NCBI GenBank assembly: GCA_019614645.1
Contig: JABWDB010000002.1
Coordinates: forward strand, 21,627,501 to 21,691,500
Source: Stratiolaelaps scimitus
Lineage: Eukaryota; Arthropoda; Arachnida; Mesostigmata; Laelapidae
Length of the DNA: 64,000 nt
Direction: 5' to 3'
Every line of letters begins with the position of its first letter. Position 1 is the first letter of the stretch. This document shows positions 13,061 through 23,713 of this stretch, piece by piece. The notes under the pieces are model-generated. The model saw only the letters and a list, made by a program, of their open reading frames with translations. It was not told the origin of the DNA and searched no databases. A program made the translations under genes and the position numbers.

Positions 13061-14184
13061 AAATCTGAAGCCGATTTGCCTTTGAGTTCTATTTAGGGGT
13101 AATATAGATGAGATACAAACTGAAGCAGGGCGAACTGAAGCTGGAACTTGCACGTAATGTAAAGTCATGAAACGGAACAAATCTTTAGGACTAGGAGACT
13201 CTTGTAGAGGTTAGTATAAATTCGGACATTGTCGTTGCCTGCGCACCACATAATTATATAGAGCCGAAACACCAGCTGAAGGTGAAAAACGGATCATAAG
13301 CATAATAAATGGAAACACGGCTTTACGCATTTTATAGGTAAAATTTTATTGATGTTAATTTCGCCAAGCTAATTTAGCGTATGTTTACAATATTCGTTAT
13401 CGTTGAAATGATTAAACGTCTTGAACAAAGTACAGCCTTCGACAGTACACTTCAAAAAAGTACAGACCAAGAACATCATCACACGTGTGCTAATTTACAA
13501 TCAAATAGCATTTTGCTAAATGGGAAATTTTTATAATCTCTCGGTCCTTTTTCGCTATCACAAAACGGAATGAAATACGTTCATATACTTAAATCATTTA
13601 CTAAACAATTAAAAGTACTCATCATCAGAACCACAACACAACAAATTCTGTATTACACGAAGAGCTGTTCGTGTTGTACCATTATTAAAGGTACGTTCCC
13701 CAAATATAATAAAATCTGTTGTTATCATTCAGTTACGACAAACTGCTCTTATCAGTACGACGTATCCGCAAGATATAATCCAATAGACTATTTGGATCGT
13801 TGGGAGAGAACATCAAATAAATCGTAAGGGGACAGAAACTTAGTGGTCGTATTCCCCTTGAGAAATAAGTTTCACCGAGTGCGAGTCTCTTAATTTAAAA
13901 GAGGATATTTCTGGTACTAACCGTCAAGCGCGTCGATTAAAAATGTACAATACGAGACATAAATATATTATGGCATCCTAGCAGACTTAAAATGGGATAG
14001 GATAGGCCCTGGTCAACTAGGGCCTTCTTGTAGAGCCTTCTTTCAGCATTTTGCTAGCAACATATACGAGATTTATACTATTCGTCAGACAGGCCCCTAT
14101 ATCGGAAAACGTAGATATCAACTCATCCATGGGCTCTATGATGTTCGGGGGTGAATTCCAATTCCTCTATTGTCAGCCACTTTG

Positions 14185-17100
14185 TCAGTCTTCATGTTCT
14201 CTCAACTTTTGGGATTGTGGTATCCAATCTTCATCATCTGACACGTCTCGGAAGAGTTTGTACATTTCTTGGGCCATTTCGTTTGTGAAGAAGATTGCCG
14301 CTAACTTCTTCTCCAATGTGATAAAACTCGGTAGGCCGTCTAACCAGTATCTGGAAGGGCTAACACCAAAAACAGCGCCAGATTCCTCGTAGCTTTTACG
14401 AAGTTGAAAGCGTTAAACGTCGTTATGTCAATTTGCTACAAATGTCGCCATCAAAGAAGTTAAAAGTATTTTCGTATAAGACAATTCCAATATTTTTTTA
14501 CAATTGAAGACCGAGACTATGGGGAGGTAGCTGAGAGTCAGCATGGCAACGCCTCCCCTTTAAAAAAACTGTTGTCATAGAGTAGTAGAATCGTAATATA
14601 CCTTCGACAAGCATTGAACACATGGCTGAGTACTGCGGGAATATTGCGAGCTCGTGCCAAGAAATCCTTCTTCGAACCATCATATTCGAAGACCTTGCCG
14701 GTCGCTAATGCAAACACCTATTCCAAGAAATGAGATCCACACACGGAACTTAATAGCACGGTCATTTTAGAAAATTAGAGAATTGTTGTCAACCATTCTG
14801 CGACTCCGTGTTCTGTTGTAACTACTTACGAGATGAAATATCTATATTAGGCTAAACATAAATATATGATATCTGGTGACTGAATTGTAGTAAAAATGCC
14901 TTGATGACGACTTGGTAGATTGAGTTTGACAGCATAGATCAGTCATGTTCCGTTGTATAATATTATAAGTCATTCACAAGACGTTAGCCATACATAATGG
15001 TAATTAATATAAAGTTTATATTAACTACTGTATTTTCAATTGTGATTTTGTGTGATTGATCATCCGGGTGAGATATATTCTGACGTTAACGAGTAGACGG
15101 CTGTATTGTTCGATATTCTCCACGAGACTATACCCAGCGTCCGTGGTCGCGTCCCTGCGAATAGACGAAAAATTAAAAAAACAAATATTACTTCTAAATG
15201 CATGTGAACTTGGGTGTTTTAATTTTCGAAAAAATATTTCGAGAAAATGTTCTCTCAGCAATCAATCAATCTTAAGAAATAAGCTAAGTCTACTCATTCA
15301 GATAACTCACACATCTATGATATGTGATTTGACAATGATCAATCAATCAATCAACTAACGCTTAGTAAAAGTAAGGTCCAAGCTCTATAAACCATATTTC
15401 CATGAAAAATCTTTCGGTTCGCGCAATTTAGAGAGTGATGAGCTCACGGCAAAATTAGATAACACGCGCAAGTGCTGAGTCTTCTGCCAATGGCCCCACC
15501 GGTAGTCGAATGCATCGAGGTCGGGCAGGACTTCGACAAAGGTGACCCGTTGATATCTAGTAGCGTATGCAGCTGAGTGTGCATAACAGATCCAAAAAAA
15601 AGCATGATTATTAATTATTAATAAGTAAAGGTACACATACCTAACGTGGCCGAAATCGGTGAGTTTAACTACTACACAAGGATGTTCGCCGTCGACAAGA
15701 AAGTTTGCCATATGGATGTCGTCATGGATGAGTTGCATATGTTCCATGTAGCTCAGGCCCCGACATACCTAAACGTAAACGTTCCCGTTGAAGTTAGCAC
15801 ACATAATAAATAGCAGGTGGTCGCGTCGGTTTATTCAGTGAAGGCGACGACTCGCGTTTTAGTCTAAGATGACCCATAAGTGTGACAAATGAATAGTTGT
15901 TGTCTTAAAGTATATCAGAATCACGAGACAGATATTTTATGATACGACAGACTGCCTGTGGAACGACTATATGTTTGGTATACCTGAGGCCAGCGACTAC
16001 GAACTGCAACTAAATCCCCGACACGTCTACATAGTAAAAATGTTGAAAAATTATAATTCATTAGAAAAAGATAGAAAATTGTAATTTTTGAAAATAACGA
16101 AATTTAAAAGCGCAACAGGGATAAACTTACCTGATAGCATATATTGATAAGATCAAACTCGGCTAATAAGCCTCTATTCTGTTTAATGTACTTTTTCAAA
16201 TCTCCGTTAGGCAGATATTCCAGTACCATCATTGCAGGCCGCCCTTTACTGCCCCCGAAGAAAGTCACGACATTTTTGTGATTGAGCTTCCTGTGATAAA
16301 TATAGTTAAGTTCATTCCGTAAGATAACTACCATCCAGCTTTTTCTATCGGGCATAAAATGAGCACTGAGTAAGTTAATGCTAAGCAACAGCTTGTATAT
16401 TTCATGCGATCTAGTGTGAAACTGGTACATTTCAACGGCGATCTTTGTGTTGTTTCAAATTTATTATCTTACGGGATATCAAGGAGAATTCATGTATACG
16501 CAGTTAATTATTACTGATTATTCATATAATATGGTCAACAATGTTTACGCCGAAGTCAAGACGTGTGCAAGCGTAGGAGATCGTAATTAAAAAGAAAACG
16601 TACAAAACCAATACACAAAGAAATAGATAACAACTCACTTTATGGAGTCCAACTCCGAGCGAAGGTAGAAATCCATGCTGCGGTTATGGCTTATTTTCAG
16701 TGCGACTTCGTAGGTACCCCACTTGCCTCGAAATACATTCGCAACACTCCCACTACCGATTTTCTGAAACCGTTCCACGTCGGCGCAAAGGATCTCCCAA
16801 TCGTCTGCAAGTTGAAATCGATGGAGGTTGTCTTGTAAAAATGACAAAATTGTTTGCAGGGTACAGGCACAACACGAAACACGCAGGGACCCTTTCTCTG
16901 CAGCGCTTTGCGATAGCGGTGAGTGCGGAGAGGCAATGCCAGCCATCGCCCCTTTTGGGGGCCGTGACAGCTTCGGCCTGAATCCCTGACCCTACTCCCC
17001 AAGCGGATAACATTGTGATGATAAATAAATTATAAATCAAAGCAATGGACAAAAAGTATACAGAATTAATGTGGTAGCCGTCTTGTGAGCACTAACAAGC

Positions 17101-17785
17101 TTTAGCTTTCGGAAGGAATCAGAGTGGATTCCTTTATGACAATATGTTGTGTACATACTATGTAACGACATACATGGTGATGTAAATTTGTATAAGACAT
17201 CTTATGGTATAATAATATTCAAATAAATAAAAATGTAATTATTATTAGTTCAACAATCGCAAATGACATAATGAACTTTACCAATTCCGGCGGCTTTCCC
17301 AAGCGGCATATACAGATCATCTGTCTCGTTCTTGTAATAGTCGATAAGTTCTCCGAAGTTTCCAAACGGCTGGTTAGCGTTTAAATACAGCTGGCCACAA
17401 TCGTTGATTCCAATATTGTGGTGCTGCACCGGTTGGCTGTCACTGTACAGGCAGACAAAGTATATGCTTGACATGTATTTCACTAGTATTTCCAAGGTGG
17501 AACATTCACTAACTCGTTTTATGTACACCTTGAGGTTTCGACGTAATTTTCATTATTTCTAAAGAAAACCGTAAATGCGGTCCGCAGGGTATTCGTCATC
17601 AAGCCCATTGATCACCTTTGAATGAAATGCGACAGGACCATGGTTCCATCGTTGGGTGCACAGAAGAGATAGGCACCGACGCGGCCCAATTCAATCAGAT
17701 GTTTTTCGGCTTTCTCCCGAGACATGTAGCCGGCGAAAGCATAATAGCGTGTCATTTCTCGTCGTCGTCGCCGCTTTGTCTCTAT
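14185..17785 (-). CDS. SH2-domain tyrosine-kinase-like protein, copy B (8 exons)
   Basis: Inferred exons, in transcript order: 17785-17616, 17442-17282, 16804-16639, 16290-16131, 15768-15641, 15154-15085, 14717-14602 and 14359-14185 (stop). They share splice phases with copies A and C, and every exon is open. The SH2 part has M-S-R-E-K-A-E-K-H-L and G-A-Y-L-F-C (Cys at the FLVR arginine position). The kinase part has G-S-G-S-V-A-N-V, V-A-L-K, S-E-L-D-S (alphaC Glu), L-E-Y-L-P-N-G-D-L, H-D-D-I-H-M-A-N-F and T-D-F-G. The last exon has L-P-S-F-I-T-L-E-K-K-L in place of the usual R-P-S-F. About 266 bp (near 15290-15556) is absent from copy C. Its divergence from C is concentrated in parts of the kinase domain, while the first SH2 exon is the same in protein. 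The start codon is not established; an ATG lies inside exon 1, about 28 nt from the acceptor. Confidence 0.8.
15290..15556 (-). other. Segment present in arm B, absent from arm C, with a possible APE/alphaF-like frame
   Basis: In arm C the sequence passes directly from ...GCATACGCTACTAG to ACTTAGCTTATTTC. Arm B has about 266 bp between these points. On the - strand the segment continues an open frame reading V-E-V-L-P-D-L-D-A-F-D-Y-R-W-G-H-W. This resembles the kinase P-E-V-L-(x)n-D-V-W-S-F-G region that is missing between exons 6 and 7, but it lies before exon 6 instead of after it. It also holds a TGAT/TTGA-rich stretch near 15340-15355. Whether it was lost in C or gained in B cannot be told here. 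Confidence 0.45.
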
Positions 17786-17994
17786 CTGGATGACATCAAA
17801 CACGAGACAGTGATCATCTGTTTGTTTTTATTCAATACTGAATACTTGCCATATATCACCTGATACGATATTTATTTATTGATTTTTTTAACAACGTTCG
17901 TTGGACAGGTGAAACATGTCCAATAACATGAAACATGCTACGTATAACAAACGCGCTTAGGTAACGATGTTTTTCAAATACGAAGTTCATTAAA

Positions 17995-18780
17995 TAATAG
18001 TAATAATATGACGAGCTATTACTCTTATTGTGACTATAGATGTTGCTTTGATATGCGAGAGGGGATTCCAGTATTATTGTTATTATAATAATAACAATAA
18101 TACTGGAATCCCCTCTCATTATTATTAATATTCTCACTAGGCATATGATAAACGAGGACTGTCTGCCGGCAACTCAAATCTGACGAGACTGTACTGACAA
18201 AACCAACTTTTAATCTGCTCACGTGTTGAAGCTCCATGATGTAGACGAGTTCTTCAAGCCGCGACCGACTGGTCTTACCGGCTATCTTCTTGACCACCGA
18301 AACAAATAAAGGTCCCGTTCTAAAGTGGCAATCTTTTCTTTTCTTGACTTGAGCTTCCTTCGACACAATGGTCTGTGCAGACGCCCTAATCTGTGCTACA
18401 GACCTGATTCGAGTAACGTGGACAAGCACTGCTACCACTAAGATAACATGACGGGTTCGAAATGCGTCAGATTTACCATATGAATCGCGCCGGCGTGTTC
18501 CACTTCAGATTCACTGTGCGCACTCGATCGTGTGTTTGTTTGTGCCTTTGTGCTGCCCGTGGCAATTGCTTGGGTCGCCGTTGGCTCAGTGATGCGTTTG
18601 TGAGTGGTAACTGCAAATATGACCTCAAACAGTGTTACGGTACGTTCCACCTTGGAATCGAATAGTAACCCTTCTTCGATGACTAGTCAACTAACGAAAG
18701 TGAAGCAATGATGAAGGGCAGTTGATAGGATTATAATAATAACAGCTATATATATATATATATATATGTTATAGATAATA
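17995..18780. other. Spacer between the inverted-duplication arms
   Basis: About 786 bp of unique sequence between the inner ends of arms B and C. It is the only possible shared upstream region for the two divergently transcribed kinase copies. It contains a perfect 61-nt palindrome and an (AT)n tract near 18749-18768. Minus-strand open frames at 18034-18438 and 18438-18650 show no known domain and are not called as genes. Confidence 0.7.
18057..18117. repeat. Perfect 61-nt palindrome (30-bp arms, 1-nt centre)
   Basis: The sequence from GAGAGGGGATTCCAG to CTGGAATCCCCTCTC is exactly its own reverse complement apart from the single central base. It can form a loopless cruciform or hairpin. It lies off-centre in the spacer of the large inverted duplication, so it is a separate palindrome and not the junction of the arms. 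Confidence 0.95.
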
Positions 18781-18989
18781 TTTAATGAACTTCGTATTTG
18801 AAAAACATCGTTACTTAAGCGCATTTATTACACGTAGCATGTTCTGTGTTATTGTACATGTCTCACCTGTCGAACGAACGTTGTTAAAAAAATCAATAAA
18901 TAAATATCGTATCAGGTGATATATGGCAAGTATTCAGTATTGAATAAAAACAAACAGATGATCACTGTCTCGTGTTTGATGTCATCCAG

Positions 18990-21900
18990 ATAGAGACAAA
19001 GCGGCGACGACGACGAGAAATGACACGCTATTATGCTTTCGCCGGCTACATGTCTCGGGAGAAAGCCGAAAAACATCTGATTGAATTGGGCCGCGTCGGT
19101 GCCTATCTCTTCTGTGCACCCAACGATGGAACCATGGTCCTGTCGCATTTCATTCAAAGGTGATCAAAGGCCTTGATGACGATTACCCTGCGGACCGCAT
19201 TTACGGTTTTCTTTTTAGAAATAATGATAAGAAATGAAAATATTCGTCGTCTTTTGCTCCATAATCTGGGTTGTGCGGCACTACATATTAGGCTAGGCAG
19301 GTTGGCAATTGACACGGCGTTATCCATCCGTGATGGTTCACACCTTGTGTCGGAAACACCTAGGGGCACAGCTTGCGTAAATAGACCGCTTATCGCTGGT
19401 TCAAATCCCCCAGTGACCTCCTGGAGCTGTGGCTTTTTCCATTTATTGACAGTTCTTGTACTAATACCTAAACGAATAAATTTTGATAATTGTCTAATGG
19501 GAGAAGTGCCTGACTGGCGGCCAGCCGGCCGCCAACGAAAGTACACAAGCTCATCCAACCATCACAGTTGGAAGCTGTTGTTCGTTGCAGATGTCAGTTA
19601 CAACGGTTGCAACACAGAATGTTGTTAAAACAAAGTGATTTCACAGCTCGGAATTACGTCGAAACCTCAAGGTGTACATAAAACGAGTTAGTGAATGCTC
19701 CACCTTGTAAATACTAGTGAAATACATGTCAAGCGTATACTTTGTCTGTCTGTACAGTGACAGCCAACCGGTGCAGCACTACAATATTGGAATCAACGAT
19801 TGTGGCCAGCTGTATTTAAATGCTAACCAGCCGTTTGGAAACTTCGGAGAACTTATCGACTATTACAAGAACGAGACAGATGATCTGTATATGCCGCTTG
19901 GGAAAGCCGCCGGAATTGGTAAAGTTCATTATGTCGTTTGCAATTGTTGAACTAATAATAATTACATTTCTGTTTATTTTAATATTAGCATAGGGTGTCT
20001 TATGCAAATTTATATTCACCATGTATGTCATTTCATATTAGTCATAAAGGAATCCACTTTGATTCTTTCCAAAAGCTAAAGGTTGTTAGTGTTCTCAATA
20101 CGGAAGCCACACTAATTAGATCAATGAGCAATAATAATGATATTTTATTTATTATAATTATTTATTATCAATATTATACTTATTTACTATAATTATTACA
20201 ATTATTTGCTATAATTAGTCGCCCGTGGTTATTGCATTATGTTGCGTTCCTGCACGGGATATTCAGTAGGTACTTTTTTATGCGACATTCATCTCACCAT
20301 TCCTTTCCATCTGCGGGTAGGCGATTGATAGAGCTGACCTGTCTAATTATAGAATATGCCATTTGCAACGATTGTCACCTAACAAAATATGTGCTGCATA
20401 TCATAAACACCAGTAAACGAGCTACAATTTTCCAAATCGTTGCACTCCTAGCTACTTTGGCTCCAGGTGGACAATATATGCGAAGGACATTATTATTGCT
20501 GTTGACATCGTATACTATTTGTCGATCGTTTTGTACTGTAATATATTTATAATCAGTTAGTTATCCTTTTGTGGTTGGTGGGGGTTGGGATTCAGGCTGA
20601 AGCGGTCATGGCCCCGAAGGCGGCTATGGCTGCCATTGTCTCTCTGCACACACCGCTAGGGAAAGACGCTGCAGAAACAAGGTCTCTGAGCGCTTGTCAC
20701 CCGTGCCGTGCTTTGTGTTGTATTTCTGCCCTGCAAAAAAGTGTGTCATTCTTACAAGAAAACCTCCATTCGTTTCAACTTACAGACGATTGGGAGATCG
20801 TTTTCACCGACGTGGAACGGTCTCAGAAAATCGGTCGTGGGAGTGTTGCGAATGTATTTCGAGGCAAGTGGGGTACCTACGAAGTCGCACTGAAAATAAG
20901 CCGCAGCAAGTGCATGGATTCTAACCTCTCGTCGGAACTGGACTCCATAAAGTGAGCTCTCATATTTTTCTAGGTGTGCTGTTGGTAGTCGATCGCGATG
21001 GCGTGGTGCTTTCGTGTGCGGTTGTACTCGGGTCCGATCCCCAACTATTGCACGTTAGCATTTAATGAGCCCGTTTTAAGAAGCAATATCGTGAACGTTG
21101 AATATTAGCTGAGCGTCACCGCACTTTTTAGGTGTTCTGTTTTTGTATTATGTTTTGTTTAATTGCGATCTTTCTCCGCCACACGTTTTGACTTCGGTAT
21201 AAACAGCTAGATGGATTTTAATTAATTATCGGTGATATCTCGGAAAAATACTAATTGTGTAACGAAACAAAGATCGCCGTTGAAATGTACCAGTTTCACA
21301 CTAGATCGCATGAAATATACAAGCTGTTGCTTAGCATTAACTTATTCAGTGCGCATTTTATGCCCGATAGAAAAAGCTGGATGGTAGTTATCTTACGGAA
21401 TGAACTGAACTATATTTATGACAGGAAGCTCAATCACAAAAATGTTGTGACTTTCTTCGGGGGCAGCAAAGGGCGGCCTGCAATGATGGTACTGGAATAT
21501 CTGCCTAACGGAGATTTGGAAGAGCACATTAAACAGAATAGAGGCTTCTTAGCCGAGTTTGATCTGATCAATATATGCTATCAGGTAAGTTTGTCCCTGT
21601 TGTGCTTTTAAATTTCGTTTTTTAATTGCAATTTTCGATTTTCTTTCTAAAAAAATACAATAAAATATCTGTCTCGTGATTCTGGTATACTTTAAGACAA
21701 CAACTATTCATTTTTCACACTTATGGGTCATCTTAGACTAAAACGCGAATCGTCGCCTTCACTGAATAAACCGACGCGACCACCTGCTATTTATTATGTG
21801 TGCTAACTTCAACGGGAACGTTTACGTTTAGGTATGTCGGGGCCTGAGCTACATGGAACATATGCAACTCATCCATGACGATATCCACATAGCAAACTTT

Positions 21901-23150
21901 CTTGTCGACGGCGAACATCCTTGTGTAGTAGTTAAACTCACCGATTTCGGCCACGTTAGGTACGTGTACCTTTACTTATCGTTAATTAATAATCATTGCT
22001 TTATTTTGGATTTGTTATGCACACTCAGCTGCATACGCTACTAGACTTAGCTTATTTCTTGAGATTGATTGATTGCTGAGAGAACATTTTCTCGAAATAT
22101 GTTTTCGAAAATTAAAACACCCAAGTTTACATGCATTTAGAAGTAATATTTGTTTTTGTAATTTTTCGTCTATTCGCAGGGACGCGACCACGGACGCTGG
22201 GTATAGTCTCGTGGAGAATATCGAACAATACAGCCGTCTACTCGTTAACGTCAGAATATATCTCACCCGGATGATCAATCACACAAAATCACAATTGAAA
22301 ATACAGTAGTTAATATAAACTTTATATTAATTACCATTATGTATGCAACGGAACATGACTGTCTTCTATGCTGTCAAATCCAATCTACCAAGTCGTCATC
22401 AAGGCATTTTTACTACGATTCACTCACCAGATATCATATGTTTAGCCTAATATAGATATTTCATCTCGTAAGTAGTCACAATAGAACACGGAGTCCCAGA
22501 ACGGTTGAGAACAATTCTCTAGTTTTCTAAAATGACTGTGCTGGCAATATTCCGTGTGTGGATCTCTTTTCTTAAAATAGGTGTTTACATTAGCGACCAG
22601 GAATGTGTTCAAATATGTTGGTTGGAAGGACGATGATACCTTGACACAATCTCGCAATATTCCCGCAGTACTCAGCCATGTGTTCAATGCTTGTCGAAGG
22701 TATATTACGATTCTACTACTCTATGACAACAGTTTTTTTTAAAGGGGAGGCGTTGCCATGCTGACTCTCAGCTACCTCCCCATAGTCTCGGTCTTCAATT
22801 GTAAAAAAATATTGGAATTGTCTTATACGAAAATACTTTTAACTTCTTTGATGGCGACATTTGTAGCAAATTGACATCACGACGTTTAGGAACTTCAACA
22901 TACTCGCATTTCTATTGGCAATCGCTTTCAACTTCGTAAAAACAACGAGGAATCTGGCGCTGTTTTTGGTTTTAGCCCTTCCAGATACTGGTTAGACGGC
23001 CTACCGAGTTTTATCACATTGGAGAAGAAGTTAGCGGCAATCTTCTTCACAAACGAAATGGCCCAAGAAATGTACAAACTCTTCCGAGACGTGTCAGATG
23101 ATGAAGATTGGATACCACAATCCCAAAAGTTGAGAGAACATGAAGACTGA
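18990..23150 (+). CDS. SH2-domain tyrosine-kinase-like protein, copy C (8 exons)
   Basis: Inferred exons: 18990-19159, 19758-19918, 20786-20951, 21425-21584, 21832-21959, 22180-22249, 22581-22699 and 22976-23150 (stop). Together they give about 382 codons in one frame. The SH2 domain has M-S-R-E-K-A-E-K-H-L, G-A-Y-L-F-C in place of F-L-V-R, and Q-H-Y-N-I. The kinase domain has D-D-W-E-I before the glycine loop G-R-G-S-V-A-N-V, F-R-G-K-W-G-T-Y-E-V-A-L-K, E-Y-L-P-N-G-D-L-E, V-C-R-G-L-S-Y-M-E, H-D-D-I-H-I-A-N-F and T-D-F-G-H-V-R. The G-K-W-x-x-Y-x-V-A-x-K and V-C-x-G-x-x-Y-x-E patterns resemble Tec/Btk kinases. The Arg of HRD and the A-A-R of tyrosine-kinase catalytic loops are both missing. Copy B is transcribed divergently from the same spacer. 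The mRNA 5' end and the initiator Met are unproven. Confidence 0.8.
19229..19648 (+). mobile_element. Insertion in arm C with a tRNA-derived SINE (family 2)
   Basis: About 420 bp is absent from the matching intron of copy B, where AGAAATAATGA joins directly to AATTACGTCG. It contains a B box (GGTTCAAATCC, 19398-19408) followed by AGTGACCTCCTGGAGCTGTG and TTTTTCC. The same arrangement occurs near 48725-48785, which supports a repeat family different from family 1. Open frames across it on both strands are not called as genes. Confidence 0.6.
20125..20560. other. AT-rich insertion in an intron of copy C
   Basis: The intron between the SH2 and glycine-loop exons is about 390 bp longer in C than in B. 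The extra sequence starts with a TTATTATAATTATT-rich stretch. No element family was recognised. Confidence 0.5.
20978..21131 (+). mobile_element. tRNA-derived SINE (family 1) in arm C only
   Basis: It has GATGGCGTGGTGCTTTCGTG and a decayed B box (GGGTCCGATCCCC), like the 6978-7120 element. Copy B lacks it at the matching place. The flanks TTTCTAGGTGTGCTG and TTTTTAGGTGTTCTG look like an imperfect target-site duplication. The insertion therefore postdates the B/C duplication. Confidence 0.7.
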
Positions 23151-23713
23151 CAAAGTGGCTGACAATAGAGGAATTGGAATTCACCCGCGAACATCATAGA
23201 GCCCATGGATGAGTTGACATCTACGAACGTACCTTTAATAATGGTAGAATACGAACACCTGTTCGTGTAATACAGAATTTGTTGTGTTGTCGTTCTGATG
23301 TTGAGTACTTTTAATTGTTTAGTAAATGATTTAAGTATATGAACGTATTTCATTCCGTTTTGTGATAGCGAAAAAGGATCGAGAGATTATAAAAATTTCC
23401 CATTTAGCAAAATGCTATTTTATTGTAAATTAGCACACGTGTGATGATATTCTTGGTCTGTACTTTCTTTGTAGTGTACTGTCAAAGGTTGTACTTTGTT
23501 CAAGATGTTTTATCATTTCAACGATAACGAATATTGTAAACATACGCCAAAATTAGCTTGGTGAAATTAACATCACTAAAATTTTACCTATAAAATGTGT
23601 AAAGCGGTGTTTTCATTTATTATGCTTATGATCCGTTTTTCACCTTCAGCTGGCGGTTTGGCTCTATATAATTATGTGATGGTTGGAAGGAGGATGATGC
23701 GCAGGCAACGACA

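Larger units (their letters stand above)
13212..17994 (-). repeat. Left arm (B) of a large inverted duplication
   Basis: This segment is the reverse complement of about 18781-23735, with substitutions and indels. It carries kinase gene copy B. The inner end is near 17994 (TTCATTAAATAATAG...) and the outer end near 13212 (...TATAAATTCGGACATTG). Coordinate sums of matched points rise from 36775 near the centre to about 36923 at the outside, which reflects unequal insertions in the two arms. Confidence 0.9.

Noticed and set aside
17612..17863. Open frames on the + strand opposite the first SH2 exon of copy B (and the mirror frame at 18912-19157)
   Set aside because: They are antisense shadows of the SH2 exons. 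Their identity to each other only reflects the inverted duplication.
18034..18650. Two minus-strand frames in the spacer as upstream exons of copy B
   Set aside because: No domain resemblance, no matching sequence upstream of copy C or A, and no clear splice link to the SH2 exon.
20569..20785. Upstream part of the long frame in front of the glycine-loop exon of copy C (M-A-P-K-A-A-M...)
   Set aside because: Phase and the alignment with copy A place the acceptor at 20785/20786 (CTTACAG). The frame is not kept in copy B, so this stretch is intron.
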